Source of the DNA: a virus
Direction: 5' to 3' (one strand)
DNA length: 32,701 bases
IMG/VR virus record: IMGVR_UViG_3300013126_000130
Span: 1 to 32,701 of that record
Below the pieces are notes generated by a model. It did no database searches, was not told the origin of the DNA, and saw nothing but the letters and a program-made list of their open reading frames with translations. Positions 26,491 through 32,701 of the stretch are shown in pieces; within the stretch, counting starts at the first letter, position 1, and each line of letters starts with the position of its first letter. The translations under genes were made by a program, and so were the position numbers.

Positions 26491-28182
26491 TTACAATCCT
26501 CCGCCAGGAGGTGCAAGTTCGCTAGCTGTTTCTTTTTCTGGACCGGCCTGTGCTGCTGGTTCTTCAGGCTGAGCTCCTGGGCCTGCTGGTGCAGGCAAAG
26601 TAACCTCAGCGTCCTGACCTTCTGAAGTTTTTCCGCCGGATTTTGCAAGGTAATCCTTGTTCTTTTGGATGACTTGGTCGCTGAGCTTGAGGTATTCCTT
26701 GACGAGAAAGTCTGAGGAGAAGTACGGCCTGTTCTGATCGTCCGTGATAGCTTTGAGGGCGTTGATGGCTGCGATTCTCTTGTTGAGAAGATCCTGATTC
26801 TTGATTTCCTCGAACACGTTATCATCGTACCAAATAACTCCGACCGAGTTTTTGAATTTCTGGTCGTTTCTTAGTTCCTTAACGTCCATGCAGACTTGCA
26901 GGTACAGAGGTTTGGTTATGAGTTCCTGGTAAGCAGACCTTAACCGCTTGATGAACTTGTTGTAACGGATTTCTTCTCTGGAAATACCTTCGGACGTAAG
27001 CGTGAATATTCCGCCACCTTCGCTAAACCTAGACGCCGGGATCTTTGAATCCTGCTTTAGTTTTTCGGTAAAGTACTTCAATAATTCCGAACCTGACAGG
27101 TTAGGACCTTGGTACTCTAGCGGTTCGATCTTTACTTGCTGTTGCTGATCGTTGGCCGGAACGACGTAGTTCTTGTAGAACAAGATGTTAGGTTTTCCGT
27201 CAACTCTCAATTCTCCGGATTCACCGTCAAAGTAAATGTCTTCTTTTAGAGTGTTAACGAACTCTCGTACGTCTTCCTTGGCTTTCTGCATTGACTTGGT
27301 TCCGATCGGAACGGTTGTTACCAAACGAATAGGTGCATGCATTGTGTGCCAGATGACCTTGGAGTGCTCGATTATCCTCAGCATGTTGAACGATCTTACT
27401 AGACGTTCGGCGAAGCTTACGCGCTTCGTTCTCATGTGATTTGAGTAAGACAAGTAGATGATCTGCGAATCGTTCAGCTGACGATCTTTTTTCGTGATAG
27501 GGTCTCTTTGAGTCCACTGAAGAACGATTTTTCCCTCGTTATCTTTTTTAAGTATAGGATATAGAGAAGCTGGATCGAGTTCTTTGAACCCGATGATCTC
27601 AGTAGGTTTATCGATGTTATCATAGATGATTTCGAAAGCCAGGTGACCTTCGATGAGCCACTGGTAAAAGTATTGCCAAGCTGAAATTCCCTGGTCAAAT
27701 CCCCAACGACTGTAAATCTTTGAAAATGCAGCTTGGTAAGAGTTTATGATGCGCTCTTGGTAATCCAAACGATTTTTCTTGTTGTCTCCCAAGTACTGCA
27801 TCTCACCGACCAAATCGTTTGCGTAACAGAATCGATTGTCCTCGTCAAAAACGATAGCATCGTCAGTTATGGTTTCCAGGATGAATTCTATCTCACCGTT
27901 GGAAGCAATGTCGCGAAGACGCTCTCTTTTTGAAATGTAATCGAGTTGGAAAAAAGCGATCGCTTTCGTTTTTATCGAAGAAGTAGTGTCCGACAGAGCT
28001 AACGTAGCTCTCATGAGATCGTCCGACGCAAAGCCGGCAGCTCCGCTGAGCTGACTTTCGATAAAACCTATCGCTTGAGAGTTCTTTATCAGGAGATCGT
28101 CGTACTTTAGACCGAACCTGCTAAGCTCAGTCAACCTAGACTTGAGCGATCGCATAGGGTTACCTTCTAAAAATCCTGCCAT
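26491..28182 (-). CDS. 20: Portal protein gp20
   Basis: A 563-residue protein (T4 gp20: 524). Recognisable T4-type portal segments: WQYFYQWLIEGHLAFEIIYD, ELDPASLYPI, DSQIIYLSYSNH, FNMLRIIEHSKVIWH, RLVTTVPIGTKSMQKAKEDV, ALEYQGPN-like LEYQGPNLSGSELLKYFTEK and IPASRFSEGGGIFT. The C-terminal 60 residues (Gly/Pro/Ala/Glu-rich) are disordered. It forms the dodecameric gate of the head and docks the terminase and the neck. It reads leftward, with gp4 and one gene upstream. Confidence 0.95.
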   Translation of the reverse strand: MAGFLEGNPMRSLKSRLTELSRFGLKYDDLLIKNSQAIGFIESQLSGAAGFASDDLMRATLALSDTTSSIKTKAIAFFQLDYISKRERLRDIASNGEIEFILETITDDAIVFDEDNRFCYANDLVGEMQYLGDNKKNRLDYQERIINSYQAAFSKIYSRWGFDQGISAWQYFYQWLIEGHLAFEIIYDNIDKPTEIIGFKELDPASLYPILKKDNEGKIVLQWTQRDPITKKDRQLNDSQIIYLSYSNHMRTKRVSFAERLVRSFNMLRIIEHSKVIWHTMHAPIRLVTTVPIGTKSMQKAKEDVREFVNTLKEDIYFDGESGELRVDGKPNILFYKNYVVPANDQQQQVKIEPLEYQGPNLSGSELLKYFTEKLKQDSKIPASRFSEGGGIFTLTSEGISREEIRYNKFIKRLRSAYQELITKPLYLQVCMDVKELRNDQKFKNSVGVIWYDDNVFEEIKNQDLLNKRIAAINALKAITDDQNRPYFSSDFLVKEYLKLSDQVIQKNKDYLAKSGGKTSEGQDAEVTLPAPAGPGAQPEEPAAQAGPEKETASELAPPGGGL

Positions 28183-28185
28183 GTA

Positions 28186-28839
28186 TTATGAAGTAAATTT
28201 TGTCAAGAAGTACGAGATCGGAGTTTTTGTTAATACTGAACCATCTGTTACGTAACTCAATTTCGGAAGCTTTACTGCTTGCTCCCAATCGATGATTGCT
28301 AGTTTGTTACTCATCTCACCTCTGGTATATTTATCAACCAGGAACTTAAAATTGATGTTATTCTGCTCACCTATCTGAGTGATGAAGTTTCGGTTGATGT
28401 TTTTTAGCATCGAATTTTCCGGAAGTTTCATTCTATCTCTAAAATTGATGAATTTTCCGTCCTCATCCTCTGACTTTTCTATCAGAGTGCTGAGAATCTT
28501 GTAGTACTTGGACAGGAACCAGTGACGAACGCTAAGCGGCAGCAGTTTCAAGTTAAGGCCGACTTCCATTGGACCCTCTTGGCCCAACGATAAGATGATC
28601 GGTCGTCTGTCAAAGTACGGTTTTACTGATTTGGTAGAGCTTGTTTGGTACTCGTCAAGCGAAGGTAATTCATCTTCTTCCATGGTCTTGGACGATACGA
28701 ACGTGTAAATGTACCCTGGAACTAAACGGTAGTAAGCATAGGGAATGCAGTCATCGTCAAAGTAGTAAGGTTTGCCCTCTTCGGTAAACGATGGTACTGA
28801 GCCTATCCTTATGAAATCATTGACTATCTTATTCTTCAT
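28186..28839 (-). CDS. Virion protein between gp4 and portal, unassigned
   Basis: A 217-residue protein. Segments YIYTFVSSK, KPYFDRRPIILSLGQEG and VGLNLKLLPLSVRHWFLSKY look like a widespread phage family with the P-Y-F/Y-D-x-x-P-x-I ... G-L-N-x-x-x-L-P pattern; I cannot name it with confidence. In T4 the genes around gp4 are gp2 (DNA end protector) and gp53 (baseplate wedge), so one of these roles is possible by synteny, but the gp53 sequence pattern is not seen. It starts 8 nt after the gp4 stop and is 3 nt before the portal. Confidence 0.75.
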   Translation of the reverse strand: MKNKIVNDFIRIGSVPSFTEEGKPYYFDDDCIPYAYYRLVPGYIYTFVSSKTMEEDELPSLDEYQTSSTKSVKPYFDRRPIILSLGQEGPMEVGLNLKLLPLSVRHWFLSKYYKILSTLIEKSEDEDGKFINFRDRMKLPENSMLKNINRNFITQIGEQNNINFKFLVDKYTRGEMSNKLAIIDWEQAVKLPKLSYVTDGSVLTKTPISYFLTKFTS

Positions 28840-28847
28840 GAAGTATT

Positions 28848-29360
28848 TTATATCGATTTGAACAGAAAGTTTTCGGTAATGATGCCGAACTTGATTCCTT
28901 TCTGAGAAGCAAAGTTCTTAGCTGCTTCGAACTTAGCCTGGTTAACAATGTACTGCTTTGCTGCGTACACGTAGTTAGCGGTAGCTTTGTCAGTCATTCG
29001 ATCAGGTTTCTTCGGTGGGTTTATGTATTTGTTTGGCTTTACTTCCACCAAGTACTTGTACTCGTTGCCGTTAGGGTCCTTCACTATTATGTAAAAGTCA
29101 ACGTAATACCGGTGGGGTCTTTTGTCCAACGGATTGTGGTAAATGATTCCGATGGGTTCACTGGAATACTTAACAATAGTTGGACTAAGATCGCACCACT
29201 TCAAAAATTTGAATTCCCAAGAGCTACGAAAGATTATCTTATTGATGTCGCCCATGTACTTTTCTGGGTTAGCTGGACGAAAGTAGCCTTGCCGTGGCCG
29301 GTTTTCTCCGTTTCGAGGTTTTAGGAAGGATTTTATGCCCTTATCTTCGCGTGGTTTCAC
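28848..29360 (-). CDS. 4: Head completion protein gp4
   Basis: A 170-residue protein (T4 gp4: 150). The core RQGYFRPANPEKYMGDINKI followed by IFRSSWEFKFLKWCD matches T4 (RYNQGWYKPKHPEKYIGD and YRSSWELKFMKYCD), then HRYYVDFYI and YLVEVKPNKYINPP, the nuclease-like D ... E-x-K motif. gp4 completes packaged heads so that tails can join. The start is GTG at 29360; no ATG fits upstream. A minus-strand TATAAATA lies immediately before it, which would give almost no leader, so the true N-terminus is uncertain. Confidence 0.92.
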   Translation of the reverse strand: MKPREDKGIKSFLKPRNGENRPRQGYFRPANPEKYMGDINKIIFRSSWEFKFLKWCDLSPTIVKYSSEPIGIIYHNPLDKRPHRYYVDFYIIVKDPNGNEYKYLVEVKPNKYINPPKKPDRMTDKATANYVYAAKQYIVNQAKFEAAKNFASQKGIKFGIITENFLFKSI

Positions 29361-29365
29361 GAAGA

Positions 29366-29373
29366 TATTTATA
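29366..29373 (-). promoter_or_regulatory. T4-type late promoter TATAAATA (minus strand)
   Basis: Perfect 8-base late core on the minus strand (TATTTATA on plus), overlapping the primase stop codon and 5 nt before the GTG of gp4. It would drive the leftward gp4-portal unit. The spacing to the annotated start is too short for a normal leader, as in the pair 1109/1122. Confidence 0.5.
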
Positions 29374-30490
29374 GGAAAGCTATGTCGTACACGCTATCAC
29401 TAAAGTAACCGTCCAAAAAATCGTTGAATTCATTGACTGTCAACGCTGGTTGCCTGACCTTTAGGAAATTAAACAGGTCGTTTATGTCCTTTATCTTCGT
29501 GAGTTTTATGAGATCAGAGCGGTCTGACACTTTCTTCTTTAGATCATCGATGATTTTGTTCCACAGAAGAACTGAATAACCCTGTTTTATGAGATTCATC
29601 ATCTCGTCCTGACCACCTTTGTCCTTGTCGAAAAGGATTCGAATCTTACCTTTTGCTCCCAACGATGGAAGTATGCTTCGCGCTTTAGTAACTCCGGTGG
29701 TTGCTATGCAGTTTCGGATGAACAGTGCATCGAACTGACCCTCGGTCAGGCACAACGGCTTGGAAAAATCGACGTTCAAGATGTTGAAATAGTTGTTCAA
29801 GTAATTCGCATCGTCAACGAGTTCCTTGTCGATCTCGCGCTGCAAGAATATGAGAGCAATGTCGGTGTAGGACTTTATGATGTACTTTCTTTCAGCGTTT
29901 GGGTCTAAACTCCTTATGGATAGCCCTAGGAGCTTCCCAGAACGACGATCAAAATTGAAGATAAGTACTTTATTGTCTGAAGAATCAGCATACAGGAAGT
30001 CCCCGAAATCCTCGATAAGGTCAAGGTTTCTGCTTTTGATGTATTCTATCGCTCTTGGATTGTTCTCGGCTTGGTCTAACCTCACTAAGTTGAACCGGTT
30101 GATGATCTCGGAGATCGTTACGAGCTCAGTCGTGTCAGACGTTAGAAAGCGCAAGAGCTGGTTCTCGGTTCGTTTTACTCTAACCGGCTTGTACTCAAAG
30201 TCCGCTGCGAAGCTCGGAAGCATTATTCCGTGCTCTCGGCTCATCTTCGAAACGAACTCTCCCAACGACATGTAAGCCATGCAGCCGTCGTTAAAACACT
30301 TGTACGCTTCGGTATCGAAATAGAGGTTACCTCTTTTCTTCGAAGATTTTTTGTGAGAGTCCCCGCATATCGGACAGGCAAAGTTCAGCTTTCGATCGTT
30401 GCTGTCGTCTATCTGCTGCTTTTCGAAATTGTCGTGAAACCTCTTTCTGAGTATTATCTTGACAAAATCTACTACTTCGTCGCGGTTCAT
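29369..30490 (-). CDS. 61: DNA primase gp61 (DnaG type)
   Basis: A 373-residue protein (T4 gp61: 342). A zinc-binding N-terminus, FACPICGDSHKKSS (C39, C42) and YKCFNDGC (C65, C70), a middle RNA polymerase domain, and TOPRIM motifs LCLTEGQFDALFI (about 249-261) and IRILFDKDKGG (about 284-294). It makes RNA primers for lagging-strand synthesis with the gp41 helicase. The gene runs leftward, 10 nt after the polymerase gene. Confidence 0.93.
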   Translation of the reverse strand: MNRDEVVDFVKIILRKRFHDNFEKQQIDDSNDRKLNFACPICGDSHKKSSKKRGNLYFDTEAYKCFNDGCMAYMSLGEFVSKMSREHGIMLPSFAADFEYKPVRVKRTENQLLRFLTSDTTELVTISEIINRFNLVRLDQAENNPRAIEYIKSRNLDLIEDFGDFLYADSSDNKVLIFNFDRRSGKLLGLSIRSLDPNAERKYIIKSYTDIALIFLQREIDKELVDDANYLNNYFNILNVDFSKPLCLTEGQFDALFIRNCIATTGVTKARSILPSLGAKGKIRILFDKDKGGQDEMMNLIKQGYSVLLWNKIIDDLKKKVSDRSDLIKLTKIKDINDLFNFLKVRQPALTVNEFNDFLDGYFSDSVYDIAFL

Positions 30491-30500
30491 TTAGAAATAA

Positions 30501-32123
30501 TTAATTGATTTCGCCAGCTTCTTTCATTTCCTCAAGTTCAGCTTCGCTAAAAACGGTTACTTTCTTAGCTAAGATTTTCATTACTCGTGAATACGCTGAC
30601 TTGGTTGAGATGCCGGTGTTAGCTTCCTTGTTCTTGGCTTTAGATTTTACCCAATTATCATCGCTCCAAGAAGTTTCCCAGCCATTTTCTCTGAGAACTT
30701 TAGCCATCTCGTCGTAATGGATAGCAAACGGATCTTCTACTTCTATGCCTTTCTTCTTTGCTATTCGCTCGCGGTACTTCTGAAGTTCTGGCTTTGGCAC
30801 GATAACCGTGGAAAGTCCGTAGAGACTTATGACCGATATGAAAGTCGGAAATAGATCGTCAGGTATCTGAGCTTCCGGGTTTCCGACGAAATCCTGAACG
30901 GTTTCCGGAATCTCTTCGAATTCAAGAGTTTCCGAATTCACGACGTAAAGTGGGTAGAGGTCTTCTCGTTTTGGGTTCTTTGCTCTGCTGCGAGACCTTA
31001 CCATCTCAACGTGACGCGTCAGTTTTGAGTTGATTTCAGAAAAACCCATGGCTAAGAGAAGCTTGTTGATCGGTTCTACGATCAGCCTGAAAAATTGCTG
31101 TTCACGATCGGTCGGTACGGCAAAATCCGGAAACACTCCCGGAACGTACGCAAACACGTCAAAATCGTAATCGTTATTGTTGGGATCGCAGTAGTAAAAT
31201 TTAATCTTTGATCCGCCGCGAATCATCGCGTACTTTTGGTTCTCAGTCTTGGTGATTACGTGATTGTGGTAGGCTGCTGCTCTGCCGTAAATCGGCATGC
31301 CAGTTCCAATGATGAGAGGGTTCAAACTCTTCACGTGTTCTTCATAAACTCGAACGTTGAAGTTGAAAGCTATGCTGTCGATAGGCATGGTGTCCATCTC
31401 ATTTTTCATTTCCTGCATGACAGGAATGAGATCCTTTTCGAGATCAAGGTCGTAACCCTTATCTAGAAGGATCCAGTAGATCTTTTTAAGATTTTCTCTT
31501 GCCCATATAGGGTAAGACGATTGGATAGCTTCCAAGCCCTTGATCATTAGGACCGGTTTGTCTAGAATTTTCGAGCCCTTGGTAGCTACCTCAAAAACGT
31601 ACTTTTTCTTTGCAACTAGGATGCCTGCCCTGGAAACGTTTTCTAATTCGAAGACCAAACGGTTTTTCGTGTGAAAGTGATTGGCGTACTTTTCGAAAGC
31701 TGCTTTGAAGTAATCGTCTAGCCTGTACTTGTTGATAGCCAAGCAGATTTCCAAAGCTTTCGTGTCGTCCATCTCGATACCTTGCACTGATTTGATGGCA
31801 TACTCGATGCACGAGTAAACCGAGTCGGTGTCAGTGTAAATAGCTGAATCACTTTCTATCGGTTGCACTACGTGACCTACAAGTCCGAGTTTCTCGTGAA
31901 GCTCCGTGTCGAGGTGCCATCGATTTCGAAAGTAGTGATTTATCGCTTTGATTGTGAATTTGATAAGATCCTGACCCTGAAGGGTGATGGACCGTGCGAT
32001 GTCGTTGTTGTGGAAGTAAAAATACCTGTTTCCGAAGGCTCCGTAAAAGGAGTTGATGAGGATCTTGATAGCGTTCTGCTTCAAGTCCAACGACTTGATC
32101 TGTTGTTCTAAAGTTAAGCTCAT
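30501..32123 (-). CDS. 43: DNA polymerase gp43, C-terminal half (split family B polymerase)
   Basis: A 540-residue protein that begins at polymerase motif B (QNAIKILINSFYGAFGN, about 16-32) and contains motif C (IYTDTDSVYS, about 94-103) and KKKYVFEV (palm/thumb KKRY-type motif), then the thumb. Family B polymerases of this type are about 900 residues: the 3'-5' exonuclease and motif A (DxxSLYPS) are missing. Upstream of ATG 32123 on this strand there are stops and a gene on the opposite strand, so the N-terminal half must be encoded elsewhere. Split gp43 genes are known in some T4-like phages. The two parts would assemble in trans. Confidence 0.92.
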   Translation of the reverse strand: MSLTLEQQIKSLDLKQNAIKILINSFYGAFGNRYFYFHNNDIARSITLQGQDLIKFTIKAINHYFRNRWHLDTELHEKLGLVGHVVQPIESDSAIYTDTDSVYSCIEYAIKSVQGIEMDDTKALEICLAINKYRLDDYFKAAFEKYANHFHTKNRLVFELENVSRAGILVAKKKYVFEVATKGSKILDKPVLMIKGLEAIQSSYPIWARENLKKIYWILLDKGYDLDLEKDLIPVMQEMKNEMDTMPIDSIAFNFNVRVYEEHVKSLNPLIIGTGMPIYGRAAAYHNHVITKTENQKYAMIRGGSKIKFYYCDPNNNDYDFDVFAYVPGVFPDFAVPTDREQQFFRLIVEPINKLLLAMGFSEINSKLTRHVEMVRSRSRAKNPKREDLYPLYVVNSETLEFEEIPETVQDFVGNPEAQIPDDLFPTFISVISLYGLSTVIVPKPELQKYRERIAKKKGIEVEDPFAIHYDEMAKVLRENGWETSWSDDNWVKSKAKNKEANTGISTKSAYSRVMKILAKKVTVFSEAELEEMKEAGEIN

Positions 32124-32165
32124 GTTCCTATTCTACGTACGAACCCATTTTAGGTTTTATAGTAC

Positions 32166-32174
32166 TAAATAAAT
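32166..32174 (+). promoter_or_regulatory. Late-promoter-like TAAATAAAT
   Basis: TACTAAATAAATAG resembles the late core with an offset, 29 nt before ATG 32204. A neighbouring TATAGTAC at 32159 could be an alternative -10 box. Confidence 0.35.
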
Positions 32175-32203
32175 AGAAGAAAAGTTCACCTGTGGTAAGT
32201 TCA

Positions 32204-32701
32204 ATGAGCCAAAAAACCTATGTGGTCAAGAAGAAATACCCTTTCTTGGAAAACTTTCCATTTGAGGAGTTCACTCTCGAACCTGGAGAAGCTCACAGAA
32301 TCGTAGCTGACGATGACGGAGGGGTTGCCATAGAAGACATTGAACCTACGTTAATGAAATTCGTTTACGAAAAGGACAACAGTTCCATGACGGTCTTCAT
32401 ATTCGACCGTGAACTTCGTTGGATGAACGAAATATCAGAAAAGGTACAGGACTTAAACTCAGCAGTCAAAGCGATAGACAAAGCTATAGATTCGCCAGAT
32501 TTGCTAACTAAGCGAAACGGCGCAAATTACGCTGAAGCTTGGTGCGCCCAGCTCCAAGACAATAGGTCAAAACTCAGCTATTCAACGTCCGGCGATATTC
32601 TAACGAGCTTGGTGGACGGTCCAGACCAATTGGTCACCGTGATCAACAAGATCATAAAGTTAAACGCTGGAATAGGAATGGTAGGCCTGTCAACCAAAGA
32701 G
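32204..32701 (+). CDS. Hypothetical protein, 5' part (runs off the window)
   Basis: 166 codons without a stop to the window edge. Starts MSQKTYVVKKKYPFLENFPF; continues with a beta-like stretch (KFVYEKDNSSMTVFIFDRE) and a helical one (EISEKVQDLNSAVKAIDKAI), then GMVGLSTKE. The early FPFEEFTLEPGE contains an F-x-E-F like the targeting motif but in a different setting. No family is recognised. It separates the DNA polymerase C-half from whatever lies further right, in the opposite direction. Confidence 0.7.
   Translation, partial: MSQKTYVVKKKYPFLENFPFEEFTLEPGEAHRIVADDDGGVAIEDIEPTLMKFVYEKDNSSMTVFIFDRELRWMNEISEKVQDLNSAVKAIDKAIDSPDLLTKRNGANYAEAWCAQLQDNRSKLSYSTSGDILTSLVDGPDQLVTVINKIIKLNAGIGMVGLSTKE

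Noticed and set aside
26307-26825. Minus-strand frame overlapping the portal C-terminus
   Set aside because: It is a shadow of the portal gene and crosses the bidirectional terminator.
1-32701. CRISPR array, insertion sequence or homing endonuclease intron
   Set aside because: No regularly spaced repeats, transposase or LAGLIDADG/GIY-YIG genes were seen; the only HNH-like domain is fused to the RNA ligase and is not free-standing.
1-32701. Full recoding of UAG to a sense codon across the phage genome
   Set aside because: Only one gene here has an internal UAG, while at least three genes appear to stop at TAG; most genes end in TAA or TGA. Partial suppression fits better than general recoding.

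Overview
This window is part of the genome of a large T4-like (contractile-tailed) phage. Structural and replication genes match T4 families: portal gp20, head-completion gp4, baseplate wedge gp25, primase gp61 and the C-terminal half of DNA polymerase gp43. Late promoters of the T4 type, (T/G)ATAAATAA, precede many virion-like genes. Several features point to a Bacteroidota host: start codons lack Shine-Dalgarno sequences and often follow short A-rich leaders; the phage carries a ClpC-type ATPase close to Bacteroidota ClpC; and it encodes an exported beta-barrel-like protein and a lipoprotein with Bacteroidota-style signal peptides.

Layout. (1) 1-3960 is an RNA and translation-oriented accessory block: the end of a DNA methyltransferase, a mini protein like the C-terminal part of release factor 1, a receiver-like cREC domain, a low-molecular-weight phosphatase-like protein, an initiator-type tRNA(CAT), an HNH-RNA ligase fusion, a Pth2-like peptidyl-tRNA hydrolase, a HAD phosphatase, and a tRNA whose anticodon is CTA (amber suppressor, Trp-like body). 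(2) 3987-6851 holds a two-domain glycosyltransferase and a lectin-like virion protein whose reading frame is interrupted by one in-frame UAG at codon 57. (3) 6916-8429 looks like a lysis region (membrane protein, membrane-anchored lytic transglycosylase). (4) 8460-10065 is one 516-residue orphan gene with its own promoter and terminator. (5) 10100-19799 carries a Fe-S type DinG/Rad3 helicase and many small accessory genes, including a SET-domain protein, a deoxyribosyltransferase-like protein and another HAD protein, interspersed with late structural genes. (6) 19805-23436 holds ClpC-like ATPase and three envelope genes. (7) 23478-26366 is a late rightward block (HIGH-type nucleotidyltransferase, structural proteins, gp25). 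(8) 26491-32123 runs leftward: portal, an unnamed structural gene, gp4, primase, polymerase C-half. (9) A rightward gene starts at 32204 and leaves the window.

The most notable signal is the apparent amber-decoding system: the CTA tRNA lies about 2.1 kb upstream of a late gene with an in-frame UAG, and a release-factor-like gene lies in the same accessory block. The second is a recurrent short motif (K-x-F-x-E/Q-F/Y) at the ends of at least seven otherwise unrelated proteins, resembling the T4 capsid-targeting sequence; it suggests a set of proteins packaged in the head, including a nucleotidyltransferase. All functional calls come from reading motifs by eye; no database search was run.
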